Positions 1 through 9,166 are shown, counted from the first letter of the stretch. The stretch is DNA of 64,000 nucleotides from Flectobacillus rivi (GCF_030056655.1 NZ_JASHIE010000003.1:394140-458139); one strand, 5' to 3'. Notes: generated by a model from the letters alone, not told the origin. A program made the numbers and translations.

Positions 1-658
1 AACTATATTTCTCTTTTCCATTATAATGAAATGCCTCCATCAGCGCCGCCATTACTGGATTATTGTACACGGTTGTACCTCCATCGATAAAGCGCTCAAA
101 AGGTTGAAAATACGTGGGTGCCGACATGGTGGCTTCCACCACAGCGCGCATCAGAGCATCCTGATAAGTATCTACCGCTTTAGAGTTTTCATTTTTGTTA
201 AAAAAAGTAAAAAACGTTTCTTCGCCCGCAACCATATCTTTAGCAGTAAAAAATAAATCTATCCCTGACGATTCGCCTAGGTTTTTTAAGGATTTATTAC
301 CAAAAATATCTTTACAAATAGCTCTATAATTGATTTTATCGAATTGAGGCGGATTTGTGTAACGATTACCCAACAATCGTTCTTTAAAAATATTAGCAGC
401 TAAATCTTCATACAGTGTTTCTATCTCTGTCGCCGTTTTTTTGTTTGCAATCAAGCTCGCAATAATCGCTCCTGTAGAGGTGCCTGCCACCATATCTACC
501 CATTCGTAGATAGGAGCACCTACGATTTCTTCGATTTTTTTTAAGAGCTGAATGGTAAAAATGCCTCGTATTCCACCTCCATCAAAACTAAGAATTATCT
601 TATTTTCTGGAGCAATATTGAGGGCTTGGCGTGCTTTAATTTTTGATTCAGTTGACAT
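1..658 (-). CDS. Patatin-like phospholipase (5' part; runs off the left edge)
   Basis: Lipid acyl hydrolase of the patatin family, expected to cleave acyl chains from phospholipids with a Ser-Asp dyad. Reading the minus strand from the ATG at 658 gives an open frame to the window edge (about 219 residues, no stop). Seen directly: the oxyanion-hole motif DGGGIRG near residue 26, the nucleophile elbow GTSTG near residue 56, and a late IDGG segment near residue 200 carrying the expected catalytic Asp. No signal peptide is visible, so a cytoplasmic or peripheral enzyme is likely. The C-terminus lies outside the window. It is transcribed away from the GH127 operon, with a 218-nt divergent gap. Family assignment is firm; substrate unknown. 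Confidence 0.9.
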   Translation of the reverse strand, partial: MSTESKIKARQALNIAPENKIILSFDGGGIRGIFTIQLLKKIEEIVGAPIYEWVDMVAGTSTGAIIASLIANKKTATEIETLYEDLAANIFKERLLGNRYTNPPQFDKINYRAICKDIFGNKSLKNLGESSGIDLFFTAKDMVAGEETFFTFFNKNENSKAVDTYQDALMRAVVEATMSAPTYFQPFERFIDGGTTVYNNPVMAALMEAFHYNGKEKYS

Positions 659-824
659 AAATTTTGTGTGTTATTGTTCGACCTGAAAGTGGGAATATTC
701 TCGCAAACAAGCAAATTAGGTTTATTATATTTATTATCTGGCAAAAAATAGTATTTATCTCATTTTTTCAAACACAAATCTTTAGATCATAAAACACATT
801 TGAAAGATAATTCTTAAGAAAAAA

Positions 825-852
825 GAGTATCAAATAGGTCGTCAACTCATCT
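825..852 (+). promoter_or_regulatory. Candidate promoter/regulator box GAGTATC-N16-CATCT
   Basis: GAGTATC (825-831) and CATCT (848-852) lie 24 nt before the GH127 start. Similar pairs occur before fecR2, before the GH43 gene at 19771 and before LacI 1, so this may be a shared promoter or regulator site. Found by eye, not by a scored search. Confidence 0.25.
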
Positions 853-876
853 TTTCTGAAAATAAACCTTGTAACT

Positions 877-2811
877 ATGTTCAGAAAAGGATTTTTTATT
901 CTTGGAATAGCTTCGCTTTTTTCATACTCCATTGAGGCTCAGTCTCACTACCCCGGTCAGCACCATAGCAAGTTTGTCCTGCACGACCAGTTATCCTCTC
1001 CTATTCAGGCTTTTGATTTACATCAAATTCGTTTGTTAGATGGGCGTTTTAAAGAAAATATGCTCCGTGAACAAGCATGGATTAAGCAACTGGATACCAA
1101 ACGACTACTTCATAGTTTCAGAAACAATGCAGGTGTTTACACTGCCAATGAAGGTGGATATTTTGCCATGAAGAAATATGGTGGATGGGAATCGCTCGAT
1201 TGTGATTTGAGAGGTCATACCACTGGGCATTTGTTATCTGGATTGGCATTGATGTATGCTCAAACGGGTGATGATTATTACAAACTTAAAGCCGATTCTT
1301 TAGTCAAAGGGCTCGCTGAAGTGCAAACCGCCTTGAATCAAGAGGGCTATTTGAGTGCTTTTCCTCAAGAATTAATCAATCGAAATTTGGCTGGTAAAAG
1401 CGTGTGGGCGCCTTGGTACACTTTACACAAAATCTATGCAGGACTAATAGACCAATATTTGTATTGTGACAGCAAACAAGCGCTATCAATAGCAGAAAAG
1501 ATGGGCTTATGGGCGTACAAAAAACTCCAACCTGTTTCGCCTGAACAACGACGTATCATGCTTCGTAACGAGTTCGGGGGGATTAATGAGTCTTTCTATA
1601 ATTTGTATGCTATTACGGGGAAAAAAGAATTTCAATGGCTGGCTGAGTTCTTTTATCACAACGAAACCATTGACCCATTAAAAGAGGGAAAAGATGTGCT
1701 TGACCCCAAACATGCCAACACTTTTATTCCCAAACTATTAGGACTGACTCGCAATTATGAAATTGTAGGAAAAGGCGATGCCGATACCATAGCAGCATTT
1801 TTCTGGAATACCGTAATCAATCATCATTCTTTTGCCACAGGAAGTAATAGCGACAAAGAACATTTTTTTAAGTCCGACGAACTTTCCAAACACCTTTCAG
1901 GCTACACTGGCGAAACCTGCAATGTCTACAATATGCTCAAGTTGACACGCCATTTATACACGCATACGGGTGATGTCAAATATGCGGATTATTACGAAAA
2001 AGCGCTATTCAATCATATACTCGGTCAACAAGACCCCGCTACGGGCATGGTGGCCTACTTTCTTCCAATGTTGGCAGGGGCGCATAAAGTGTATAGCACT
2101 CCCGAAAATTCGTTTTGGTGCTGTGTGGGAAGTGGCTTCGAAAACCATGCGAAGTATGGTGAAGGTATTTATTATCATGATGCCAATTCGGTACTTGTCA
2201 ACTTATTTATTTCTTCCGAATTAAATTGGAAAGAACAAAACTTTAGCCTAAAACAAGAAACCATTTTCCCTCAAAATGGACAAACTAAATTCACGATTAC
2301 AGCAGCACCCACACAGCCTTTGGGAATCAAAATTCGTTATCCGTCTTGGGCTAAAAGTGTGGTAGTGAAATTAAATGGAAAGGTACAAAAACTCAAAAAT
2401 CTTGCAGGAGGATACATTTCTTTATCACAAAAATGGAAAGTCAACGACATCATCGAAGTGGAGTTTCCGATGGAGCTTAGTCTAAAATCCACCAACGATA
2501 ACGCCAACAAAGTTGCCATCATGTATGGTCCAATCGTACTAGCAGGTAAAATGGGTACTGCCCAAATGAACAGCCCTGCCCCCTATTCTGATCCGAGTGT
2601 GTACAACGACTATTACAAATATCAATACCATATTCCTGCGGATATTATTACCAGTTTACACTTAAATCCACAAAACATAACATCGACGATAGAGAAGGTT
2701 CCCAACGAGGCTTTGACCTTCAAAACAAAGGCTGAAGGCATTATTTTACAACCACTATACAATATTCATCGAGAACGATATGTGGTGTACTGGGATATGA
2801 TTCATGAATAA
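877..2811 (+). CDS. GH127 family glycosidase (beta-L-arabinofuranosidase-like, DUF1680)
   Basis: A 644-residue secreted glycoside hydrolase of family GH127, whose characterised members remove beta-L-arabinofuranose with a zinc-bound cysteine nucleophile. An N-terminal hydrophobic signal sequence ends near residue 22 (IEAQS). The four zinc-ligand positions known from HypBA1 can be read: E346 and C348 in GETCNVYN, and adjacent C415/C416 in WCCVGSGFENH; the first of the Cys pair is the expected nucleophile. The (alpha/alpha)6 barrel signatures near residues 60-110 (YTANEGGYFA, RGHTTGHLLSG) are present, followed by a C-terminal beta region. It heads a three-gene operon: the next gene starts 21 nt downstream. 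The family is firm; beta-L-arabinofuranosidase activity is inferred, because the family also holds other specificities. Confidence 0.9.
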   Translation: MFRKGFFILGIASLFSYSIEAQSHYPGQHHSKFVLHDQLSSPIQAFDLHQIRLLDGRFKENMLREQAWIKQLDTKRLLHSFRNNAGVYTANEGGYFAMKKYGGWESLDCDLRGHTTGHLLSGLALMYAQTGDDYYKLKADSLVKGLAEVQTALNQEGYLSAFPQELINRNLAGKSVWAPWYTLHKIYAGLIDQYLYCDSKQALSIAEKMGLWAYKKLQPVSPEQRRIMLRNEFGGINESFYNLYAITGKKEFQWLAEFFYHNETIDPLKEGKDVLDPKHANTFIPKLLGLTRNYEIVGKGDADTIAAFFWNTVINHHSFATGSNSDKEHFFKSDELSKHLSGYTGETCNVYNMLKLTRHLYTHTGDVKYADYYEKALFNHILGQQDPATGMVAYFLPMLAGAHKVYSTPENSFWCCVGSGFENHAKYGEGIYYHDANSVLVNLFISSELNWKEQNFSLKQETIFPQNGQTKFTITAAPTQPLGIKIRYPSWAKSVVVKLNGKVQKLKNLAGGYISLSQKWKVNDIIEVEFPMELSLKSTNDNANKVAIMYGPIVLAGKMGTAQMNSPAPYSDPSVYNDYYKYQYHIPADIITSLHLNPQNITSTIEKVPNEALTFKTKAEGIILQPLYNIHRERYVVYWDMIHE

Positions 2812-2832
2812 CTATTAGATTATCATTCTTTT

Positions 2833-4425
2833 ATGAAAAAAATACTCATCATTTTTTTTCTACTATTTATCGGTTTTTCTACCCATACACACGCACAAGT
2901 TTGGCAATGGTCAGCTCCCGTAGAAGGACTCATTAGCGAGGAAACCAACGCCAATCCTCAAGCATTTCTGTGGATTCCTGAGAATTGTAAGGAAGTGAAA
3001 GGCGTAGTGGTCGGCATGCACAACATGATAGAAGAAGGCATGTTAGAAAACGAAAATTTCAGGAAAAAGCTTACCAAGTTAGGTCTTGCCGAAGTTTGGG
3101 TTACACCAGTTTTAGAATTTCCTTTCGATTTTCATAAAGATGCTCCAAAGCATTTTCAAACCATGATGGATGCTCTTGCCAAAGTTTCGGGATATACCGA
3201 ATTATCGAATGCTCCGATTATTCCCTTGGGGCACTCAGCTATGGCGACTTACCCTTGGAATTTTGGTGCGTGGAATCCTGCCAGAACTATAGCCATAGTT
3301 TCTGTTCATGGCGATACCCCCCAAACCAATCTAACTGGCTATGGCAGAGCTAATCCAGATTGGGAAAATAGAACGATTGAGGGCGTGCCAAGTCTGTTTA
3401 TTATGGGCGAATACGAATGGTGGGAAAAACGAATCGAACCAGGTTTTCAATATGTATCCAAACATCCCAAAACGCCTATTACTTTCTTTGCAGACGCTGG
3501 ACATGGGCATTTTGATTATAATGAATCCATGGTCAACTATGTGGGATTATTTATTGAAAAAGCTGTTAAATATCGACTTCCGAAAAAAAACGGTGAAGCA
3601 CTACGTTCTGTATATCCCCAAAATGGTTGGTTGATTGACCGTTGGAGAAAAGACTCCTTGCCTATTGCTCCAGCACGTCCATATTCGCAATTTACAGGAA
3701 ATAGATACACAGCATCTTGGTGTTTTGACAAAGAACATGCCCAAGCCACTGAAGCATTTTATGCAAAAGCTCGAAGTAAAAAAATGCAATATTTGGGCTT
3801 AATTCAGCAAGAAAAAATACTTATTCCATCCAAAAATCATGCTCAATATCAACCAACTTTCAAGCCTTTGTTTGATGGTATTAGTTTTCGTTTTAAAGCT
3901 TTTTTTAGTGATACTACCAAAACTACAGTTGTCATCAATCACGCCAAAACACCGATTATGATAGACCGTATTTGTGGTCCTGCCAAAAAACTAGATGATA
4001 CTACCTTCCAAATCAGTTTTTACCGCATGGGATTTAACAACAAAAAACGGAGCAATGTGATTTGGCTATTGGCACATAACGAAGGTGATGAGAATTATAA
4101 ATCAGCCGTACAGCAATTTGAGCTAAAATTTCCCTTACAAAATACACAAGGTATAGCACAAAAGATTTCTTTTGAAGCTATGTCTAACGTTAAAAAGAAG
4201 GTGCGCTTTGTATCTCTAACAGCAACTTCAAATGCGGGACTTCCTGTATTTTTTTATGTAAAAGAAGGTCCTGCATTCATCAAAAATCAGCAGTTAATTT
4301 TCACCAAAATTCCCCCAAAATCAAAAATGCCTATCAAAGTAACCGTTGTGGCTTGGCAATATGGCATTGCTGGAAAAGTACAATCTGCCGAGCCTATTGA
4401 ACAAAATTTTTGGATCGAAAAATAA
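2833..4425 (+). CDS. Secreted alpha/beta hydrolase (esterase-like) with C-terminal beta-rich region
   Basis: A 530-residue exported protein: the signal peptide ends near residue 21 (THTHAQ). Residues about 30-250 read as an alpha/beta hydrolase: a nucleophile elbow GHSAMA with S135 as the candidate serine, and a late GHGHFDY near residue 218 as a candidate His region. Residues 300-530 are beta-rich and of no recognised family. It sits between the GH127 gene (21 nt upstream) and a serine hydrolase (8 nt downstream), so it is probably co-transcribed and may remove ester groups from the same polysaccharide. That role is inference; it could also be a peptidase-like hydrolase. No acetyl-xylan or pectin esterase signature was recognised. 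Confidence 0.7.
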   Translation: MKKILIIFFLLFIGFSTHTHAQVWQWSAPVEGLISEETNANPQAFLWIPENCKEVKGVVVGMHNMIEEGMLENENFRKKLTKLGLAEVWVTPVLEFPFDFHKDAPKHFQTMMDALAKVSGYTELSNAPIIPLGHSAMATYPWNFGAWNPARTIAIVSVHGDTPQTNLTGYGRANPDWENRTIEGVPSLFIMGEYEWWEKRIEPGFQYVSKHPKTPITFFADAGHGHFDYNESMVNYVGLFIEKAVKYRLPKKNGEALRSVYPQNGWLIDRWRKDSLPIAPARPYSQFTGNRYTASWCFDKEHAQATEAFYAKARSKKMQYLGLIQQEKILIPSKNHAQYQPTFKPLFDGISFRFKAFFSDTTKTTVVINHAKTPIMIDRICGPAKKLDDTTFQISFYRMGFNNKKRSNVIWLLAHNEGDENYKSAVQQFELKFPLQNTQGIAQKISFEAMSNVKKKVRFVSLTATSNAGLPVFFYVKEGPAFIKNQQLIFTKIPPKSKMPIKVTVVAWQYGIAGKVQSAEPIEQNFWIEK

Positions 4426-4433
4426 GACACTCT

Positions 4434-5492
4434 ATGAAACAAATCCTTATTATTCTTTACTTGTGCGGGTGTTTTGGGTCAGCTGTTGCTCAGAAAACAC
4501 CCAAGCGCTTTGTACCTATTCAACAAAAAATTCAAACTTGGGTAGACAGTGGTCATTATGATGGTGCTTCAATCGTTGTTTTTCAAAAAAATAAAAAGAT
4601 TTACCAAGCCTATTTTGGAAATTATGACAAAAATAGAGTTGTATTCATTGCCTCTGCTGGCAAATGGTTGGCAGCCGCAACGATTGCGGTTTTGGTCGAC
4701 GAAGGGAAATTACATTGGGAAGATAAGGTAAACCACTGGCTTCCCGAATTTAAGGATACCAAAGGTGAGGCGACTTTAGCGCAACTTCTATCACATACTG
4801 CTGGCTATCCTGATTATCAACCTCAAGGCAACCCTGTCGATATATCGCAGGACTTAAAGAGCTCTGTTGAAAACATTCTTCCATTACCTGCCGATACTTT
4901 ATCAGGAACAAAATTCAAGTATGGAGGATTAGCAATGCAGGTTGCAGGGAGAATGGCAGAAATAGCAACAGGTAAAAGTTGGGAAAAATTATTTCAAGAA
5001 AAAATCGCTCATCCTCTCGAAATGACTCAGACCCATTTTACCCCAGTCGATTCAGCGGGAGGACATGCGCCCATGTTGGGCGGTGGCGCTCGCTCGACAC
5101 TTCAGGACTATACCAATTTTCTATCCATGATTTTCAACAAAGGGGTATTTAAAGGGAAAAGGATTTTATCTGAAAAAACCATTGACTTTATGCAATCTGA
5201 CCAAATAAAAAATGCAAAAGTTCAAGTTGGAGAATTTGTCGAGCGGGCAAGAGGTCGAAAAGAAACAGATATTTATGGCTTAGGTGAATGGCGAGAAGAA
5301 GTGAATACTCAAGGAGAAGCCACTCTCCTAAGCAGTCCTTCATGGGCAGGCGCGTATCCATGGATTGATAAAACCAATGGGGTTTATGGCTTTTTCCTAA
5401 CCCATGTTACAGGCTTCAAAAAAGGGTTTTTACCATTTTTTACTAGTCATGAGCTTGCCTTAGATGCTAGAAAAGCGCTTTCTCAAAAATAA
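4434..5492 (+). CDS. Serine hydrolase of the class C beta-lactamase / DD-peptidase fold
   Basis: A 352-residue exported enzyme with the SxxK signature of class C beta-lactamase-like hydrolases (S74 and K77 in SAGKWL). A second conserved element, Tyr in KYGGLAMQVAGR, fits the YxN-type general-base position. Later GGGARST and HVTGF may stand for the third motif. I place the start at 4434 (MKQILIILYLCG), which gives a clean signal peptide ending at AVAQ and an 8-nt gap to the gene before it; the in-frame ATG at 4410 would overlap that gene and hide the signal. The family includes penicillin-binding-like proteins, esterases and D-aminopeptidases, so the substrate cannot be named. Being third in a GH127 operon suggests esterase work on glycans. 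Confidence 0.75.
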   Translation: MKQILIILYLCGCFGSAVAQKTPKRFVPIQQKIQTWVDSGHYDGASIVVFQKNKKIYQAYFGNYDKNRVVFIASAGKWLAAATIAVLVDEGKLHWEDKVNHWLPEFKDTKGEATLAQLLSHTAGYPDYQPQGNPVDISQDLKSSVENILPLPADTLSGTKFKYGGLAMQVAGRMAEIATGKSWEKLFQEKIAHPLEMTQTHFTPVDSAGGHAPMLGGGARSTLQDYTNFLSMIFNKGVFKGKRILSEKTIDFMQSDQIKNAKVQVGEFVERARGRKETDIYGLGEWREEVNTQGEATLLSSPSWAGAYPWIDKTNGVYGFFLTHVTGFKKGFLPFFTSHELALDARKALSQK

Positions 5493-5520
5493 TGCTGCCC
5501 TCTTTTGAGTTTTCTAGTAA

Positions 5521-5555
5521 AGTATCAAGTTGATTTGTTACTGACGCAAGTTTGT
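5521..5555 (+). repeat. 35-bp direct repeat, left copy, flanking the toxin-antitoxin pair
   Basis: Matches 6283-6317 at 32 of 35 positions in the same orientation. The core TTGATTTGTT is shared exactly. The copies lie just outside the two-gene module. Confidence 0.8.
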
Positions 5556-5618
5556 GATGGATAACATTAACAATGGTGAAAAAATGTTATATTTGGGTAA
5601 CCTTAAAACGAAACAATT

Positions 5619-5882
5619 ATGCTTACAGCCGTAGAAGGAGTTTACGATAATGGGCAAATCATATTGACTGAAACGCCCAAATTTACCCATAAAGTAAAGG
5701 TCTTTGTCATGTTTACTGAGGAGGTAGTCAATGACCAAACTACTGTGGAAAGTAACCTAGTTCCTGCTCGTACATTAAAAGGAAGTTTACGAGGGACTTG
5801 GAAAAATATTGATGATAAAGACAAAGAAGAAATTCACAAGCATTTTGACAATATCAGAAACGAATGGGAAAGAGATATTTAA
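5619..5882 (+). CDS. Putative antitoxin of a PIN-type toxin-antitoxin pair
   Basis: An 87-residue protein beginning MLTAVEGVYDNGQIIL, the beta-strand opening seen in small DUF104/AF2212-like antitoxins that precede PIN toxins. The C-terminal half is charged and helical (DDKDKEEIHKHFDNIRNEW), as expected for a segment that wraps a toxin. It overlaps the PIN gene by 19 nt, which argues for translational coupling and a fixed stoichiometry. No helix-turn-helix is evident, so DNA binding would be through the N-terminal beta fold if at all. The pairing is well supported by arrangement; the exact antitoxin family is not certain. Confidence 0.7.
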   Translation: MLTAVEGVYDNGQIILTETPKFTHKVKVFVMFTEEVVNDQTTVESNLVPARTLKGSLRGTWKNIDDKDKEEIHKHFDNIRNEWERDI

Positions 5883-6271
5883 TTGATACAAATGTTGTAT
5901 CTAAATATTTTGAGGAAACTCTTTCAGAACACGGACTTACGTTACTTGATCGTGTGCTTGATAATGGACAGGCATACATTTCTGTAATTACTAGAATAGA
6001 ACTTTTGAGTTTCGCACCAAAAAATCAAAACCTTTTGGCATCAATTAATACTTTTATTGATGCTTGCCAAGAATTTTGGATATCGGAAGAAATTGTGCAA
6101 CAGACTATTGAGATTAGGAAAATGTATAAGGCAAAACTACCAGATGCAACTATCGCCTCAACAGCTATGTGTTATGACCTGATTTTACTCTCTGATAATG
6201 ATTCTGACTTCGGTAAAATTCCAACCTTAAGATATATTAATCCTCGTAAATATCAGTTAGCAACTAGCTAA
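5864..6271 (+). CDS. PIN-domain ribonuclease, VapC-like toxin
   Basis: A 135-residue PIN-domain protein, expected to cut RNA with metal-binding acidic residues. The acidic positions can be read: D8 in YLIDTN, the Glu in ITRIEL, the Asp in LPDATIAST and the Asp cluster in LLSDNDSDF. Length is typical of VapC. The start at 5864 lies inside the antitoxin gene, which it overlaps by 19 nt. The pair sits between two copies of a 35-bp direct repeat and between two unrelated operons, so it looks like an acquired module. RNA target unknown. Confidence 0.85.
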   Translation: MGKRYLIDTNVVSKYFEETLSEHGLTLLDRVLDNGQAYISVITRIELLSFAPKNQNLLASINTFIDACQEFWISEEIVQQTIEIRKMYKAKLPDATIASTAMCYDLILLSDNDSDFGKIPTLRYINPRKYQLATS

Positions 6272-6282
6272 ATATCTAAAGC

Positions 6283-6317
6283 AGTATCACGTTGATTTGT
6301 TGCTGACGCAGGTTTGT
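6283..6317 (+). repeat. 35-bp direct repeat, right copy
   Basis: Second copy of the repeat at 5521-5555, three mismatches, starting 12 nt after the PIN gene stop. Confidence 0.8.
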
Positions 6318-6414
6318 TGGAAAGGACGAAATGTATTCATCAAGATAGAACATTTAGAAATTTCTATCGTATTTTTGAGAAAACTAAACCATAAACCCTT
6401 TAAACCGCAATCAA

Positions 6415-6951
6415 ATGAATATTGTCGCTTTCGGTGCTTCTATTAGTAAAACCTCTATCAATAAAGCTTTTGCCCATTTTGTAGCCTCAAGCTTTGAGGG
6501 ACATGATATAAACTTACTGGATTTGAATAGTTTTCCGTTACCTGCTTTCGCGGTTGATATAGAAAAAGAACCTCAATACGTTGCGGTTGTGCAGGATTTT
6601 ATTTCGACTGTACAACTCGCAGATCTTTTGATTATCTCAATGGCAGAGCACAATCGAAGTATGACAGCAGCTTTCAAAAGTCTCATTGATTGGTCATCAA
6701 GAGTGCAATATGACTTTTTGAAAGGTAAGAAAATTCTACTTTTGTCCACCTCTCCTGGCGGTTTTGGGGGACAAAACAGCCTTGGACTAGCCATTAAAAT
6801 ATTACCTATGTTTGGTGCTGAAATTATCAATACCTTTCCATTACCTAAGTTTTACGAGAACTTTACCCCTGAAAATGGCATTGTCAACGGAGAATTGGGT
6901 AAAGCGTTGGAAGATATTTTGGCAGATACAAAAGCCAAACTTGAATGGTAA
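6415..6951 (+). CDS. NAD(P)H-dependent FMN reductase-like flavoprotein
   Basis: A 178-residue cytoplasmic protein of the NADPH-dependent FMN reductase family (flavodoxin-like fold). Seen: an N-terminal MNIVAFGASISKTSINKAF strand plus phosphate-binding loop for FMN, EHNRSMTAAFKSLIDW near residue 80, and LLSTSPGGFGGQNSL near residue 107, the second flavin-contact loop typical of the family. It is expected to reduce flavin, quinones or similar electron acceptors. It stands alone on the + strand, with a repeat element directly after its stop. The AraC and epimerase-like genes that follow run the other way, so no operon partner is evident. Confidence 0.85.
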   Translation: MNIVAFGASISKTSINKAFAHFVASSFEGHDINLLDLNSFPLPAFAVDIEKEPQYVAVVQDFISTVQLADLLIISMAEHNRSMTAAFKSLIDWSSRVQYDFLKGKKILLLSTSPGGFGGQNSLGLAIKILPMFGAEIINTFPLPKFYENFTPENGIVNGELGKALEDILADTKAKLEW

Positions 6952-6955
6952 AAAC

Positions 6956-7162
6956 AAACATGAGCCATCCTGAATTTAGCGATTTAGTGATTATGTAAAA
7001 ATTTGTATTCCACCAGTAGAGACGCAATGATTGCGTCTTAAGCCAAGTCATATCTAGCGTAGTAGCATCAAAAAAGCGGTCGAAAAAATATTTTTCGACC
7101 GCTTTTTTGATAAAAACTTGGAGAATAATCCCAATTCTAAAAATTCGGGATGACTCATGTTT
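6956..7162 (+). repeat. MITE-like terminal-inverted-repeat element, copy A
   Basis: 207 bp bounded by AAACATGAGCCATCC at the left and GGATGACTCATGTTT at the right, i.e. 15-bp terminal inverted repeats with one mismatch. Inside are a 19-nt palindrome (AGACGCAATGATTGCGTCT, 7019-7037) and a long hairpin at 7067-7111 with A-rich and T-rich flanks that could terminate transcription from both sides. A second copy in the opposite orientation is at 46951-47162. It carries no reading frame, hence non-autonomous if mobile. Confidence 0.75.
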
Positions 7163-7330
7163 TTGATGCTATATTCCCAAATGACACATCTTTAGACGCA
7201 AAGCATTGCGTCTCTACGGATGAAACGTAGATTTAAAAATTAATCACTCAATCTCAAATCACCAAATGGATGTCAAAATCCTTGCTACTCCTATGGCTCA
7301 CTTTTCTACCTTGATATTTAGGACTGACGT
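7163..7330. other. Gene-free stretch with a degenerate copy of the repeat interior
   Basis: Contains AGACGCAAAGCATTGCGTCT (7194-7213) followed by CTACGGATGAAA and AATCACTCAATCTCAA, which resemble the internal palindrome and flank of the element at 46951-47162. Probably a decayed second element downstream of the AraC gene. No gene seen. Confidence 0.5.
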
Positions 7331-8254
7331 TTAATTAAATTTTTCTCGAAATTCTAAAGGACTTTGATTTGTTTTGTTTTTAAATAATCGACTAAAAGAC
7401 TGTGGTTGTTCAAAGCCTAAATGATAGGCAATTTCAGAAACTGTCAGATTGGTTGTCGATAGTTTTTCTTTAGCCTTACTGATGAGTTTTTCATGAATAT
7501 GCTGTTGGGTACTAAGTCCTGTCAGCTGCTTCAATAAATTCCGTAGATAGCCTGTCGAAACGTTCAGTTTTTCGGAAATATCTTGAACAGTGGGAATACC
7601 TTGTGAAAGCAAATATTCATCCTTTATTTGTTCATTCAAAATATCTTCAAGTCTAACCAAAATTTCATGATTTACTTTTTGTCTAGTAATAAACTGGCGC
7701 TGATAAAACCTTTCAGAATAATTGAAAAGTGTCTCTAGTTGAGAAATAATAATTGCTTGGCTAAAAGTATCTATGGGGTTATTATACTCTTTTTGTATGT
7801 TGACAATCAATTGATTAAGAGTAGCCTCCTCATCCTCAGAAAGAAAAAGTGCTTCATTGGCAGAGTAGTCAAAAAAGTCGTATTTCTTAATATTTGTAGC
7901 CAGAGAGGTATTCCAAATAAAATCAGGATGAATCATCAACATCCAGCCGTTAGGACGACTAGCAGGGTCGTCTACTTCTACACTCAACAATTGATTAGGT
8001 GCCATGTAGAACATTATCCCATTATTAAAATCATATTCATAATTACGTTGCCCATATTTGTAATGATGATTCATTCCTCTTTTCAATGAAATCGCATAAA
8101 AATCGAATAATAAGATTTCTGTGCCTTTTTCACGTAAAGCCTGAAATTCCTCAAATCTAACCACGCTAATCAAAGGATGTTTGGGCTGAGGTAATCCTCG
8201 AAGTTGATGAAACTCCGAAATGGTTTTTATCTTGTTGGGCAACGTATTTTGCAT
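7331..8254 (-). CDS. AraC-family transcriptional regulator
   Basis: A 307-residue regulator. The C-terminal 100 residues hold the double helix-turn-helix of AraC proteins: VQDISEKLNVSTGYLRNLLK (first HTH) and LTVSEIAYHLGFEQPQSFSR (second HTH), followed by the family-typical LFKNKTNQSPLEFR. Residues 1-180 form an N-terminal cupin-like sensing region with no named ligand. It lies 15 nt downstream of the epimerase-like gene, in the same orientation, so the two are probably co-transcribed and the regulator may control that operon. Ligand and targets cannot be read from the sequence. Confidence 0.9.
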   Translation of the reverse strand: MQNTLPNKIKTISEFHQLRGLPQPKHPLISVVRFEEFQALREKGTEILLFDFYAISLKRGMNHHYKYGQRNYEYDFNNGIMFYMAPNQLLSVEVDDPASRPNGWMLMIHPDFIWNTSLATNIKKYDFFDYSANEALFLSEDEEATLNQLIVNIQKEYNNPIDTFSQAIIISQLETLFNYSERFYQRQFITRQKVNHEILVRLEDILNEQIKDEYLLSQGIPTVQDISEKLNVSTGYLRNLLKQLTGLSTQQHIHEKLISKAKEKLSTTNLTVSEIAYHLGFEQPQSFSRLFKNKTNQSPLEFREKFN

Positions 8255-8269
8255 GATTTTAAGACTTTA

Positions 8270-9166
8270 TTACTGAAAATAAACCTTTGTTTCGAGATCT
8301 TCTATCAAACTTGGAGCTGTAGGCTCCCAATTTAACATTGCTTTGGTAATTTCACTAGAAGTGGGGTTGTTAAACGAAGCAAAATGCACAAACCAAGTAA
8401 AATACTCTGCGGCCTCCTCTGTCGATAACGACACTAATGGGACATCCAAATGCTGGGAAATTAAGCCTGCTATGGTTTTCATCTCAATACCTTGCTCTGC
8501 TACAGCATGAAAACGTGTCCCACTTGGCCAAGAACTTTCTAAGGCCAATCGAAAAGCGCGAGCGGCATCTAAACGATGCACCGCAGGCCAAACATTCTGT
8601 CCACCATTTATCACGCCAGCCTTTCCTTTTTCTCTCGCTAAATTAACAAGAATCGGCACAAAACCGTGTAAATCTCCTTCGCCATGCACCGAAGGTGGTA
8701 GTCTGACAACAGCTACCTTACAGCCTTTTTCTGCAATGATATCGACCGCTATTTCACTAGCAATTCTTGGATTGTGACTTGTAGGCGATATACGCTGGTG
8801 TTCTGAAACTATTTCTGGCTGAGCAACAATTGCTGTTCCTGAAGTGACAAGGAAAGGTTTTTCTGTCCCCATGATAGCTTCACCGATGGTTTCGATGACC
8901 TGTCTATCAATCGCACAAACTTCTGCAAATCGAGTAAAATCATGAATAAAACCCAAATGAATAATGCCATCAGCAGATTGCGCTCCACTTTTAATACTAT
9001 CTAGATCATTCAAATCACCATAATGAACCTCCGCTCCTACGTTGATGAGTTTTTGTGCAGATGTTTCATTACGAGCGAGTCCTAAAACCTGATGTCCTGC
9101 TCCTAATAGTTCATTAACGACTGCCGAGCCAATAAATCCTGTAGCTCCTGTTACGAATACTTTCAT
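8270..9166 (-). CDS. NAD(P)-dependent epimerase/dehydratase-like SDR
   Basis: A 298-residue extended or atypical short-chain dehydrogenase. MKVFVTGATGFIGSAVV carries the Rossmann TGxxGxxG motif directly at the N-terminus. The start at 9166 is preferred over the longer 9196 frame because it places the first beta strand at residue 2 as in the family. Asp in YGDLNDLDS fits the adenine-contact position. The usual YxxxK is not obvious (the expected stretch reads VTSGTAIVAQPE), so this may be an NmrA-like or atypical SDR rather than an active epimerase. It is upstream of and close to the AraC gene. Reaction unknown. Confidence 0.8.
   Translation of the reverse strand: MKVFVTGATGFIGSAVVNELLGAGHQVLGLARNETSAQKLINVGAEVHYGDLNDLDSIKSGAQSADGIIHLGFIHDFTRFAEVCAIDRQVIETIGEAIMGTEKPFLVTSGTAIVAQPEIVSEHQRISPTSHNPRIASEIAVDIIAEKGCKVAVVRLPPSVHGEGDLHGFVPILVNLAREKGKAGVINGGQNVWPAVHRLDAARAFRLALESSWPSGTRFHAVAEQGIEMKTIAGLISQHLDVPLVSLSTEEAAEYFTWFVHFASFNNPTSSEITKAMLNWEPTAPSLIEDLETKVYFQ

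Noticed and set aside
26..256. Small + strand ORF at the left edge
   Set aside because: It is antisense to the patatin-like gene, whose minus-strand frame shows clear catalytic motifs across the same bases.
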